The notes beneath the pieces are model-generated. The model was not told the DNA's origin and made no database searches. It saw nothing but the letters and a program-made list of their open reading frames with translations. DNA of 64,000 bases from Fodinibius salipaludis (GTDB taxonomy: Bacteria > Bacteroidota > Rhodothermia > Balneolales > Balneolaceae), in contig NZ_NSKE01000004.1 of assembly GCF_002287075.1 (NCBI RefSeq), forward strand, positions 62,001-126,000. The letters are read 5' to 3'. The stretch's first letter is position 1, and each line of letters starts with the position of its first letter. This document shows positions 53,119 through 62,310 of the stretch, piece by piece. The position numbers and the translations under genes were made by a program.

Positions 53119-53764
53119 TATCAAAATATTATTAGCGGATGACCACGATATTGTCCGCGACGGGATAAAGATGCTGCTGGAAGATGATGTAGGATTTACC
53201 ATCACAGCTGAAGCTGAAAATGGGAAAGAAGCAATCGAGGCATGCAAAAATCACGATATCGACCTGATTATCATGGATATCAACATGCCGGAGATGAATG
53301 GCATTGAGGCCACCGAAACAATTAAAGAATCATTTCCCGAAATAAAAATATTAGCGCTTACTATGATGGACGAGGATCAACATATTCGTGAAATGATTGA
53401 AGCCGGTGCCTCGGGCTATATCCTGAAGAGTTCCGATAAAATGGAACTTGTCGATGCGATTACTACTATCTTGGATGGCAAACACTATTTTAGTGATGAC
53501 GCGACCCAAAGTGTAATGATGGATATTGTAAAGGGCACCAATCAAAAAGATAACTCCGATCCCGGAAATATTACTAAACGAGAAAAAGAAGTGCTCGAAC
53601 TGATTGTAGAACAATATACTAATCAAGAAATTGCAGAAGAGCTATATATAAGTACCCGTACAGTAGATGCCCACCGCCGGAATTTGCTACAAAAAACGGG
53701 CGCCAAAAATACAGCCGGACTCGTTACTTATGCCATTAAATATGACTTGGTGGATATCGAATAA
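53111..53764 (+). CDS. NarL/FixJ family response regulator, 217 aa
   Basis: This is the cognate DNA-binding regulator of the upstream kinase. The receiver (1-122) has the acidic pair in LLADDHDIVRDG, the phospho-acceptor Asp in LIIMDINMPEMNG (about residue 56), Thr in LALTMMDE and Lys in YILKSSDK. The LuxR-type HTH (about 150-215) reads TKREKEVLELIVEQYTNQEI and STRTVDAHRRNLLQK. All catalytic residues are intact, so it is probably phospho-regulated. It overlaps the kinase by eight bases. Copies of ATAGGCTTTT between this gene and the next two are possible binding sites. Confidence 0.95.
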   Translation: MADIKILLADDHDIVRDGIKMLLEDDVGFTITAEAENGKEAIEACKNHDIDLIIMDINMPEMNGIEATETIKESFPEIKILALTMMDEDQHIREMIEAGASGYILKSSDKMELVDAITTILDGKHYFSDDATQSVMMDIVKGTNQKDNSDPGNITKREKEVLELIVEQYTNQEIAEELYISTRTVDAHRRNLLQKTGAKNTAGLVTYAIKYDLVDIE

Positions 53765-53828
53765 ATTCCGCCCTCTCGCACACTTTATTTATTCCATTTC
53801 CTTTCAAATAGATGTGACTCTTCTACTC

Positions 53829-53863
53829 ATAGGCTTTTTTACCTATCACCAAAATAGGCTTTT
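53829..53863. repeat. Two direct ATAGGCTTTT repeats before the pseudo-receiver gene
   Basis: ATAGGCTTTT occurs at 53829-53838 and at 53854-53863, exactly 25 bases apart, and again at 54350-54359 before the next kinase. Each is followed by CCTAT or ACCT at variable distance. They occupy promoter positions of the genes at 53929 and 54428 and could be sites of the NarL-type regulator. Confidence 0.4.
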
Positions 53864-53928
53864 CAAGTTATATCAAACCTATGTTAAAAATAGTAGGTTA
53901 AGATATATCATCTAACTAACACAACGGC

Positions 53929-54318
53929 ATGCAAATATTACTCGTTGGTGAAAAGTCTTCTATTACCACTACTATAAAAACGATGCTTCAATTAATAGAA
54001 GACTGGTCGATTCAGCTTTATTCTGATTTAGATAATCTGGGTAATTCAAAAGAGATAAAAGCTGAATTTGACCTCCTGGTTGCCAATATTGAGGATTTTA
54101 ACCAAGCTTCTACAGAAGTAGTTTCCAAAATATGTGACCAGTTTCCCGACACTCCACTCCTCGTTGTTCATTCATATCTTAACAAAGAACTAATAAAGCC
54201 GATGATTACTGCTGGGGCTATAGGATATATCCGAAACGATGTATCAGAAGACAAGCTCATTGAAGCTGTACAAAAAGTTGCCTCAGGGACGAAGTGCATT
54301 ATAACAGAATCTACCTAA
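53929..54318 (+). CDS. Stand-alone pseudo-receiver protein, 129 aa
   Basis: The protein has the length and secondary-structure rhythm of a CheY-like receiver, and aligns by eye with the receiver at 53111, but the key residues are lost. The acidic pair is GE in LLVGEKSS, the phospho-acceptor position in DLLVANIEDF is Asn or Ala rather than Asp, the switch Thr is Ser in LVVHSYL, and the conserved Lys is Arg in GYIRNDVSED. There is no output domain. It probably cannot be phosphorylated; it may bind a kinase or regulator as a decoy or adaptor. It lies between a NarL-type regulator and a second PAS kinase. Confidence 0.8.
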   Translation: MQILLVGEKSSITTTIKTMLQLIEDWSIQLYSDLDNLGNSKEIKAEFDLLVANIEDFNQASTEVVSKICDQFPDTPLLVVHSYLNKELIKPMITAGAIGYIRNDVSEDKLIEAVQKVASGTKCIITEST

Positions 54319-54427
54319 TAATTGCTACGCTTTTTGCGTTACTAAAAATATAGGCTTTTAACCTGTTTCCCGGTCTTATACAATTGATGATTTTATGCTC
54401 TCATAATCTCATTAACCCAAAAAGACT

Positions 54428-56614
54428 ATGACTAATTCAAGTTTTTCCGATATTAATTTAGATACCACCTTCCTCGATAGCCTGCTTGCCCATGTGGCAA
54501 TTGTTGATGACAGCGGCACCGTTGTAGATTACAACGAAGCGTGGAACCGGTTCAATGACGAATCTGCTCTCATTAAAAGGGCAGATAGTGGCGTGAATTA
54601 TTTTAATGTCTTACAACGAGCTATCGAGATGGGGGACGACTATGCTCTTAAATTTTTATTAGGATTAAAGAAAGTTCTAAATCAGGATAAAACCTCCTTC
54701 ACTCTTACCTATCCTTTAAAAACAGATACCAATTCTTTTTGGTTTAACTTAACCATTCGTCCGTGCAGCGATGATCATTCGTATTTTGTGATGATGCACG
54801 AGGATATCACCGCCTCGATGAAAGCAAAATATGAGAAACAGGAAAGTGAGGACCGATTTGAAGTAAAATTTGAACAGAGCATTGACGGTATTTTTATCAC
54901 TGATAGCGAGGGTAATATCTTAGAAGCAAACCAAACGGCCAGTAATATTTTGGGATGGGATCAGGATGAGCTTGTTGAACTTTCGCTGGATACGGTTATA
55001 GATGTTGAAGATCCAAGATATAAAGAGGCTGTTAAACAGCAAGAAAAATCGGGGACTTATTCACTGGAACTTGATTTTATTAATAAGCAGGGCAATACCA
55101 TCCCTACAGAAGCAACTTCACGAACCTATCGCAATCCGGATGGCAAATTACGATCTATTCTGTCCTTCCATGATATCAGCCGACGTAAGGAAGTTGAGCG
55201 CGACCTATTCCAAACCAAGCAATTTACCGAATCTGCCCTGAACAGTATTCCGGGTGTATTTTTTGTAATGGATAGGAATGGGAGCTTCATTCGCTGGAAT
55301 GAAAATATGGTAACGAAGCTGGGTTACAATGCCGAAGAGCTGGCCCAGAAAAAAGCAAGCGATTTTATTATTGACAAATATAAAGAAAAGGCTCAAAAAC
55401 AGATTGAACGCTGTATTGAAGAGGGAGAAATATCAGTTGAAACAAAATTAATTTCCAAAAAAGGGCAACTAAAAGAGTATTCTATTTTTGCCAAGCGATT
55501 TGTGGAAGATGGCAAAGTGTATATTGTAGCTACCGCCATTGATATTACCGAACGTAAAAAAATTGAGCGCGAAAATCGTAAAAACCAAATTATGCTCGAA
55601 CAGCTTTTTGATAATTCACCGGTGGGCATCACAATTGTTGATAACGACGATAACATCCAAAAAGTTAACAACAGTTTTGAAGAGATTTTTGGATATACCA
55701 AAGATGAAGCTAAAGGGCAAAACATTAATTCCCTCTTAGCTACCGAAGAAAAACAGAGCGAAGCAGAAGCCATTTCTCTGGCCACACAAAAAGGAGAAAG
55801 CCTGCAAACAGAAACAATTCGAGTCAATAAAGACGGAAAAGAAGTTCCGGTTTTAATCGGTAGCGTTCCCGTTACCTTAGAGGACGATATTATTGCCATC
55901 TATGGTATCTATGTAGATGTATCTACCCAACACAATTACCGCGAAAAAATAAAAGAAGCGTTGTGTGAAAAAGAAGCACTTCTCTCGGAACTGCATCACC
56001 GGGTAAAAAATAACCTGGCCCTTATTACCAGTCTTGTAGAACTGCAGCTTTTTGACGCTAACAATGACAAGTTGGAAGAGGAATTGAAGAATATTAAGAA
56101 TCGTATTATGACCATCGCCTCCATCCATGAGGTACTCTATCAAAATGGTAATCTTACGAATATTCCTTTTACAAACTTTATACAAGAGTTGGTAAATACC
56201 CGGATGATTCAAAACCAACGGGATACTAACAACATACTACAGATTAATATCCCTACACAAGAACTCTCCCTAAGCATTAATCAGTCTATTCCCAGCGGAC
56301 TATTATTAAATGAAATACTATCCCTCATATTCAGTTTCACTGATAAAGAAAAAAGTTCTTCTATAGATATTCAGCTACGCGAATTCGGCAATAAAGTGCA
56401 TCTTATTGTTGAGGGAGATCGAATTGTAAACTGTCCCGATGAGGTTAAAAACAATAGCTCACTGCACAATATCCTGATAGAAACATTGGCTAAACAGCTT
56501 GGAGGAACGCTTATTTGGCCAAATTCAGACAGCGATTATCAAAAGTTTGAGTTCTTTTTTACTAAAGAAAGCGGATCCAGCCCGGCAAGTGAGTATCTTG
56601 AAGTGGCCGAATAG
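54428..56614 (+). CDS. Cytoplasmic multi-PAS sensor kinase with HisKA_2 domain and degenerate ATPase, 728 aa
   Basis: No membrane segment is seen. Four PAS-type domains (from about residues 15, 140, 265 and 390) are marked by ILGWDQDELV, LGYNAEELA and FGYTKDEAK. The HisKA_2 dimerisation motif with the phospho-His is ELHHRVKNNLALITSLVELQ (about 520-540). The ATP-binding part is worn: an N-box-like LLLNEILSLIF is present, but the expected DxGxG and GxGL loops are replaced by VEGDRIVNCP and NSSLHNILIE. It may therefore be a poor or inactive kinase. It follows the pseudo-receiver by 109 bases and ends in a terminator. Confidence 0.88.
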   Translation: MTNSSFSDINLDTTFLDSLLAHVAIVDDSGTVVDYNEAWNRFNDESALIKRADSGVNYFNVLQRAIEMGDDYALKFLLGLKKVLNQDKTSFTLTYPLKTDTNSFWFNLTIRPCSDDHSYFVMMHEDITASMKAKYEKQESEDRFEVKFEQSIDGIFITDSEGNILEANQTASNILGWDQDELVELSLDTVIDVEDPRYKEAVKQQEKSGTYSLELDFINKQGNTIPTEATSRTYRNPDGKLRSILSFHDISRRKEVERDLFQTKQFTESALNSIPGVFFVMDRNGSFIRWNENMVTKLGYNAEELAQKKASDFIIDKYKEKAQKQIERCIEEGEISVETKLISKKGQLKEYSIFAKRFVEDGKVYIVATAIDITERKKIERENRKNQIMLEQLFDNSPVGITIVDNDDNIQKVNNSFEEIFGYTKDEAKGQNINSLLATEEKQSEAEAISLATQKGESLQTETIRVNKDGKEVPVLIGSVPVTLEDDIIAIYGIYVDVSTQHNYREKIKEALCEKEALLSELHHRVKNNLALITSLVELQLFDANNDKLEEELKNIKNRIMTIASIHEVLYQNGNLTNIPFTNFIQELVNTRMIQNQRDTNNILQINIPTQELSLSINQSIPSGLLLNEILSLIFSFTDKEKSSSIDIQLREFGNKVHLIVEGDRIVNCPDEVKNNSSLHNILIETLAKQLGGTLIWPNSDSDYQKFEFFFTKESGSSPASEYLEVAE

Positions 56615-56628
56615 CAAGTTTCCTATAG

Positions 56629-56656
56629 GACCGTGGATCTTTTCTGATCCACGGTC
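56629..56656 (+). terminator. Hairpin after the second PAS kinase
   Basis: GACCGTGGATC (56629-56639) pairs perfectly with GATCCACGGTC (56646-56656), loop of six. It is not followed by a T-run and is backed up by a second hairpin at 56691. Confidence 0.6.
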
Positions 56657-56690
56657 AATTTCAACGGCGAACACAATCCCCATTGTGTTT

Positions 56691-56727
56691 AAAGGCAGGC
56701 CTGACCAAAGGTCTGCCTTTTTTATTT
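56691..56727 (+). terminator. Rho-independent terminator of the signalling cluster
   Basis: AAAGGCAGGCC (56691-56701) pairs with GGTCTGCCTTT (one G-T pair), followed by TTTTTATTTT. It lies 67 bases before the glycerophosphodiesterase start. Confidence 0.8.
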
Positions 56728-56793
56728 TGATTATGATCCCCCTATATCTCATTTCTCAAGAAAATTTCCTCCAAAATTGGTTTTTATCAGCCA

Positions 56794-58692
56794 ATGTTTA
56801 TCATAACCCCCATGAATAAATTTATCCGGAAAATTTTAACCTCAAACCTCATTCGCTCTACCTGGCGACGAGTTATCCATCTCTGGAAGCCGATGGTAGC
56901 GTGGACCATACTCACATGGGGAATCATTGCTATAATTTTAGCTCCTATTTCGTCTGCCGTACTTGGCCTTGAATTTTTCCGCCGTGGACAACTTATAGTT
57001 GGAAATGAACAGCTCATTACCTGGCTGCTATCCCCTGTTGGCATAGGTTATATTTTACTCGGTACTGCCCTCATCCTTACCGGATGGATACTTCGGTTTG
57101 CCGGGATATTCCAGATTGTGGCTGATGACCTCTATAACCAAGTGGCAGATTTTCGAAGTATTATATTCCGTATCCTCAGTAAAACTCATCTATTATTTCG
57201 GCTGTGTTTGTTTATTGTGACAACAGGGCTACTCCTGTTATTACCGCTGGCTGCAGGCTTGGCTTTGATATATGAGCTATTACTGGATAGCTATGATATT
57301 AATTATTACCTCTCGGCAACTCCGATCGAATGGCATATTGCTATCATCATATCGGCAATTTGGTTTTTAACCTGGCTATCGGGAATTGCCTTTTTAGCCG
57401 GCCGACTTGTGCTTGCACTGCCAACTTATCTTCACAGTCAAAAATCCATCAGCGAATCGTTACAATATGCCTGGCAAATTAGCACTCAAAGATCAAAAAA
57501 GCTTCTAAAATCTATTTTTTCTGCTATCAGCTTTTGGGTAATTATCCGGTTTATAACAGACACTATTCTTTTTGGGGTATCCTTTTGGATTATCGGCTTG
57601 ATAAGTGATTTCACAAATAGCTTGCGAATCATCGCACTTGCAACAGGAATTTATTTAATGGGCTCTCTCTTTCTTGATGCTATCATATCCTTTTTGGGAT
57701 TTTCTTACGTATCAACACTTATTACCAAGCTTTACTTTCAGGATGTTCCAAAGATCAATGCTATTTCGGCCCCACCCTCCCGATATAAATTCAAAAAACT
57801 CGGATCTATTTTAAAAAAGGTTGTTCAACCAACGTTACTCTTTTCGGTAGTTGGTGGCATTATTTTCATTAGCTTTGTTTTTAGTGGCTATATAATAGAA
57901 CAGATCCCAGAGACCAAAAACAGCCAAGTTAAAATAGCAGCGCATCGAGCAGGCCCGGCTCCCGCCCCCGAAAACACACTGCAAGCTCTCGACCTTAGCA
58001 TGCAGACAAAAGTTGAGTGGGCCGAGATTGATGTCCAGCTAAGCCGTGATAGCGTGGTCGTAGTAGCACACGACTTTGATCTTATGCGTATAGCCAATAA
58101 TCCGGCTCCAATCTCTAAGACAGATTATGATCATCTACAAAAGCTTCTTCAGAAAGCATATTCTAATGGCAAAAGCTCTCAACAAAAAATACATACACTC
58201 GATGATTTCTTAGCTGCAAGCCGTGAAAATATCGGGCTGATGATTGAGCTAAAACAATCCACTGAGGCATTAGCTCGTAAAGTTATTGATGTTATTCAAG
58301 AAAGAGCCATGGAGAATGATGTTATAATCATGTCACTGGATATCGACACTATACGACTGATACAAAAAAAGGCTCCACAAATTACCGTAGGCTACGTGTC
58401 TGCTTTTTCGGTAGGTGATAAAAGTCAATTACCCGTTGATCTTCTGGCGATAAATCACAGAGCTGTTACTCCCTCACTAATCAACCAAACGCAACAACAA
58501 AATATTGAAGTCTACGCCTGGACCGTCAATCGTGCAAATATCATGGCAACCATGATTGAATATAATGTGGATGGTATTATCACAGACAAGCCAAAGCTCG
58601 CCATTGAGGTACGAGAAGAATTGCAAAATTTATCTGCGACCGAACGACTTTTACTGCAATTCAACCAGCTAATAACTATTGAAATAGATTAG
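56794..58692 (+). CDS. Membrane-fused glycerophosphodiester phosphodiesterase, 632 aa
   Basis: This enzyme hydrolyses glycerophosphodiesters to glycerol 3-phosphate and an alcohol, or acts on lipid-linked polymers. The N-terminal about 385 residues are a GPDase_memb-type region with seven or so helices. A last helix (about 345-367) leads to the GDPD domain (about 385-620) with AAHRAGPAPAPENTLQAL (catalytic His-Arg and Glu-Asn), AEIDVQLSRDSVVVVAHDFDLMR (metal Glu/Asp and catalytic His) and LMIELKQS. All key residues are kept. The start is either 56794 or the ATG at 56812. The membrane part resembles the protein at 4600. Confidence 0.92.
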   Translation: MFIITPMNKFIRKILTSNLIRSTWRRVIHLWKPMVAWTILTWGIIAIILAPISSAVLGLEFFRRGQLIVGNEQLITWLLSPVGIGYILLGTALILTGWILRFAGIFQIVADDLYNQVADFRSIIFRILSKTHLLFRLCLFIVTTGLLLLLPLAAGLALIYELLLDSYDINYYLSATPIEWHIAIIISAIWFLTWLSGIAFLAGRLVLALPTYLHSQKSISESLQYAWQISTQRSKKLLKSIFSAISFWVIIRFITDTILFGVSFWIIGLISDFTNSLRIIALATGIYLMGSLFLDAIISFLGFSYVSTLITKLYFQDVPKINAISAPPSRYKFKKLGSILKKVVQPTLLFSVVGGIIFISFVFSGYIIEQIPETKNSQVKIAAHRAGPAPAPENTLQALDLSMQTKVEWAEIDVQLSRDSVVVVAHDFDLMRIANNPAPISKTDYDHLQKLLQKAYSNGKSSQQKIHTLDDFLAASRENIGLMIELKQSTEALARKVIDVIQERAMENDVIIMSLDIDTIRLIQKKAPQITVGYVSAFSVGDKSQLPVDLLAINHRAVTPSLINQTQQQNIEVYAWTVNRANIMATMIEYNVDGIITDKPKLAIEVREELQNLSATERLLLQFNQLITIEID

Positions 58693-58878
58693 CAAATCAA
58701 AAAACTATTGGTTATCGTTTTCGCTCTTATTATAACTTATAATTTACTGATTTTTACGACGTAAATTTGCTTCTGCCTAAAATCTCTTACATAATAGGAT
58801 TTTAAAAGTACATGACTTTTCAAATAGATATTCATCAATAAGAACTACTCAGACTTATTTCCAATTAACTATCAGATT

Positions 58879-61800
58879 ATGAAAAAGCTATTTCTTACCG
58901 TTGTTATCGTATGTTCACTTTTTACTACTTCACTTGCTCAGTCAGATGAGCCTTTTGCCCGATTTCCTTCAATAAGCCCCGATGGCTCTACCATTGCATT
59001 TTCGTATCAGGGCGATATATGGACCGTACCAGCTGAAAGCGGGCGCGCCTGGCGGTTAACTCTTCACGAAGCGTATGAGGCCTACCCCCAATGGAGTCCC
59101 AGCGGCAACCAAATTGCCTTTACCAGCGACCGTCACGGGAATGATGATGTTTTTGTAGTGGATAAAAACGGCAGCCAAATCAAACGGCTCACCTATCATT
59201 CCACCAACGACGAACTAACCGGCTGGACTCCCGACAACAACGTAATATTTACCAGCAACAGGCTATTCAACCAAGTAGAATGGGAACCCGAGATTCATAC
59301 TGTTAGTGCCGAAGGCGGTACTCCCGACCGCTTTTTTGATTCTTTTGGGATGATGGCAGAAATGAGTCCCGATGGGCGATTTTTAGTATTTGTCAGAGGG
59401 TATAATAAAGAATTTCGAAAGCGATACCGTGGATCAGCCAATAAAGACATTTGGCTCTATGATCTGGAAAACGAAAGTTACCATCAGCTTACCGATTTTA
59501 AGGGTAATGACATGTATCCCACCTTTACAGACAACCGGACGCTTTACTTTTTAAGCGAAAGAAACGGGGCGCATAATATCCATAAAGTGGAATTAAATGA
59601 TGACGGTAACCTAAATTATTCTCCGACCGAAGTTACCAACTTCAAAGAAGATGGTATTCGCTATTTTGATATCGATGATGAAGGACAGCGTATCGTATAT
59701 GAACGCAAATCAGGGCTTTTTACACTTGATCTCCAAGAAGGTAACAGCAAGCCCTTGCATCTGGATGTTACCCAAGACCAGCGATTTTATAATATTGAGC
59801 AAAAAACGTTTACTGAAGATGCGCAGGAGTTTGATGTGTCCCCGAGTGGAGATTGGCTGGCATTTGTCATCGAAGGCGAAATTTTTGTTAAGCATAACGA
59901 TGCGTCCAAACAACGTTCAGTAAAAGTAACTGACCATCCCTACCGTGATCGTGATGTAGCGTTTTTAAATGATTCTACACTGATATTTGCCAGCGATCGC
60001 AACGGTCAATATGATCTTTTTTCGATTCGGCCATCACAAAAAGATACCAATGATCTTTTTGAAAGCCTCCAATTCCAGACAAAGCAGCTTACTAATACGG
60101 AACTCGGAGAACGCAATCCCGTAGTTTCACCTAACGGGGAGAAAGTAGCTTTCAATCGCGGCCGTGGCCAACTGGTGGTCTCAGAAATTACCGGGCGTGA
60201 TAGTATTGGAGATGAAACTATTTTAGTGGATAATGGATGGGCAGAAGCCAGTGATGTTGCCTGGAGTCCTGATAATGAATGGCTGGCGTACTCTATGCCG
60301 GATCTCGATTTCAACCATGAAATTTATATTCATCCCGCAGACGACTCCCGGGATCCGGTCAACATCAGCAAGCACCCTCGTCCGGATACCGAGCCGGTCT
60401 GGAGTCCTGATGGAAACAAATTAGCCTTTCTGTCAAATCGTAATAACGGTAATGATGATGTCTGGTTTGCCTGGCTCAATAAACGTGACTGGCAGCGCAC
60501 ACAACTCGACTGGGATAAAAGTGAAAAGCCTGAAGTGGTAACAGCCGAAGATACCGCTGGCGTAGATGTATCCATCGACTTCGACGGCCTTTACAAACGG
60601 TTACATCAAGTTACGTCGATGCCCGGAGACGAATCAAATATTGCTATCTCCAAAGACGGACAAACATTCTACTTTGTGGGTGATGATGCTGATGAGGACA
60701 TCTACAAAGCAAAATGGGACGGCAGTGAGATTTCCGCTCTTACCGATCAAGGAGTAAATCCCTACGATCTCAGCTTAAATATCGATTTAAATAGCCTCTA
60801 TTTTATGCAAGGCGGTGGAAAAATAGGACGCTATGATCTGGAGAAAAACAGTATTGAGCAACTGCCTTATCGTGCAAGCATGAAAATAAATCACAATAAA
60901 CAACGAGAACAGATTTTTGAGGAGGCATGGCGTAAACTGAACGTCAACTTCTATGACCCCAATTTTCATGGCCAGAATTGGACAGCTCTTAAAAACCACT
61001 ACAAACCATGGGCTATGCAAACATCAACAGATAAAGATTTTGAAGATGTAGTAAATATGATGCTTGGCGAACTTAATGCAAGCCACATGGGCTTTTACGG
61101 ATCGGATCGCGCTGAAACGCAAGAAACCCGAACCGGGCTTATCGGTGCTGAGGTTGAACCGACTTCAAATGGAGTTCGGGTTGTTCGCGTGGTTCCCAAC
61201 TCTCCGGCCGACCGAGAAATGAGCACCCTAAATGTAGGTGACGTTATTATCGCCGTTGGTGGACAACAAGTTACCGAAGTAGATAATTATTTCAGCTTAC
61301 TATCCGACAGAGTTGATACGCCGACCCTGTTACAGGTTCAAAGCTCTAAAGGTGAAACCCGAGACGTTGTTATTGAACCAACCGGTAGCCTTGGAGACCA
61401 ACTTTATAATGAATGGGTTGAAAAACGCAAAGAACTTACCGAAGAATACTCAAACGGGAGGTTGGGCTACATTCATGTTGAAGGAATGAACTGGCCCAGC
61501 TTTGAGCGTTTTGAACGCGAGCTTGTAGCCACTGGCGAAGGTAAGGAAGGGGTAGTTATCGACGTACGATATAACGGCGGTGGGTGGACGACTGATTACC
61601 TGTTAACGGTGCTCAAATATCGCCAACACGCCTATACGATCCCACGGGGAGCAACAACCAATATTTCGAAAAACAAAACTAATTTCCGCGAGCACTATCC
61701 CTTTGGTGAGCGACTGCCACTATCCAGCTGGACCAAACATTCCATTGCGCTGGCTAACCAGAATAGCTATTCAAATGCAGAGATCTTTTCTCATGCATAC

Positions 61801-62061
61801 AAACAGTTAGATCTTGGCACATTAGTAGGCGAACCAACGTTTGGCGCAGTAATTTCTACCGGGGGGGCCGGCCTAATGGGCGGTTCATATGTTCGACTAC
61901 CATTCCGGGGTTGGTTTGTTAAAAATACAGATAACAATATGGATCGCGTTCCGGCAGTCCCTGATGTTAAAGTAATCAATCCCCCGGATTACAGAACCGG
62001 TCAGGATGTCCAGCTAAAAGAAGCCGTAGACGAACTACTCAATCAAATAGATCAAGAGTAA
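58879..62061 (+). CDS. Tricorn-like S41 peptidase with beta-propellers and PDZ domain, 1060 aa
   Basis: This exported protease belongs to the tricorn family, whose propellers gate access to a carboxypeptidase-like S41 core. A signal peptide (1-20, ending TTSLAQ) is followed by WD40/TolB-like propeller blades to about residue 660 (repeats such as WSPSGNQIAFTSDRHGNDDV, WSPDGNKLAFLSNRNNGNDD). A core domain (about 670-740), PDZ (about 755-840, GAEVEPTSNGVRVVRVVPNSPADREM) and S41 domain (about 850-1060) follow. The nucleophile Ser is Ser965 in NSYSNAEIF. No membrane-spanning helix remains after cleavage, so it is periplasmic or released. It ends in a good terminator. Confidence 0.93.
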   Translation: MKKLFLTVVIVCSLFTTSLAQSDEPFARFPSISPDGSTIAFSYQGDIWTVPAESGRAWRLTLHEAYEAYPQWSPSGNQIAFTSDRHGNDDVFVVDKNGSQIKRLTYHSTNDELTGWTPDNNVIFTSNRLFNQVEWEPEIHTVSAEGGTPDRFFDSFGMMAEMSPDGRFLVFVRGYNKEFRKRYRGSANKDIWLYDLENESYHQLTDFKGNDMYPTFTDNRTLYFLSERNGAHNIHKVELNDDGNLNYSPTEVTNFKEDGIRYFDIDDEGQRIVYERKSGLFTLDLQEGNSKPLHLDVTQDQRFYNIEQKTFTEDAQEFDVSPSGDWLAFVIEGEIFVKHNDASKQRSVKVTDHPYRDRDVAFLNDSTLIFASDRNGQYDLFSIRPSQKDTNDLFESLQFQTKQLTNTELGERNPVVSPNGEKVAFNRGRGQLVVSEITGRDSIGDETILVDNGWAEASDVAWSPDNEWLAYSMPDLDFNHEIYIHPADDSRDPVNISKHPRPDTEPVWSPDGNKLAFLSNRNNGNDDVWFAWLNKRDWQRTQLDWDKSEKPEVVTAEDTAGVDVSIDFDGLYKRLHQVTSMPGDESNIAISKDGQTFYFVGDDADEDIYKAKWDGSEISALTDQGVNPYDLSLNIDLNSLYFMQGGGKIGRYDLEKNSIEQLPYRASMKINHNKQREQIFEEAWRKLNVNFYDPNFHGQNWTALKNHYKPWAMQTSTDKDFEDVVNMMLGELNASHMGFYGSDRAETQETRTGLIGAEVEPTSNGVRVVRVVPNSPADREMSTLNVGDVIIAVGGQQVTEVDNYFSLLSDRVDTPTLLQVQSSKGETRDVVIEPTGSLGDQLYNEWVEKRKELTEEYSNGRLGYIHVEGMNWPSFERFERELVATGEGKEGVVIDVRYNGGGWTTDYLLTVLKYRQHAYTIPRGATTNISKNKTNFREHYPFGERLPLSSWTKHSIALANQNSYSNAEIFSHAYKQLDLGTLVGEPTFGAVISTGGAGLMGGSYVRLPFRGWFVKNTDNNMDRVPAVPDVKVINPPDYRTGQDVQLKEAVDELLNQIDQE

Positions 62062-62125
62062 TAATAATCGATTGGGACTTCGGGAAACATCCTCAACCTT
62101 TCTCAAATTTTAGAATAACATTAAG

Positions 62126-62157
62126 AGCATCGATCAATTTTGGTCGGTGCTTTTTTT
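62126..62157 (+). terminator. Rho-independent terminator after the tricorn-like gene
   Basis: AGCATCGATCA (62126-62136), loop ATTT, TGGTCGGTGCT (62141-62151), with two G-T pairs, then a run of seven T including the last stem base. Confidence 0.85.
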
Positions 62158-62242
62158 GTGCATAAATGCGACTGCTGAATGTCAATCACATTGCATATAT
62201 GCAATACCGGCCAAATCTACTTTAATCGATTGATCCTTTCTC

Positions 62243-62269
62243 AGGATAAAAAACCCTCCTGTTTATCCT
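62243..62269. promoter_or_regulatory. Candidate activator site upstream of the sigma-54 promoter
   Basis: AGGATAAA (62243-62250) and TTTATCCT (62262-62269) form a perfect inverted repeat with an 11-base spacer, 42 bases before the -24 element. Sigma-54 promoters need an upstream enhancer-binding protein; this is the best site for one here. Which protein binds is unknown. Confidence 0.4.
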
Positions 62270-62310
62270 AAAACCTTTGCTGAAATAAATAATCATCAAA
62301 TGAATACCTA

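Noticed and set aside
55393-55899. 168-codon frame opposite the second PAS kinase
   Set aside because: Antisense to well-defined PAS domains; no domain or start signals.
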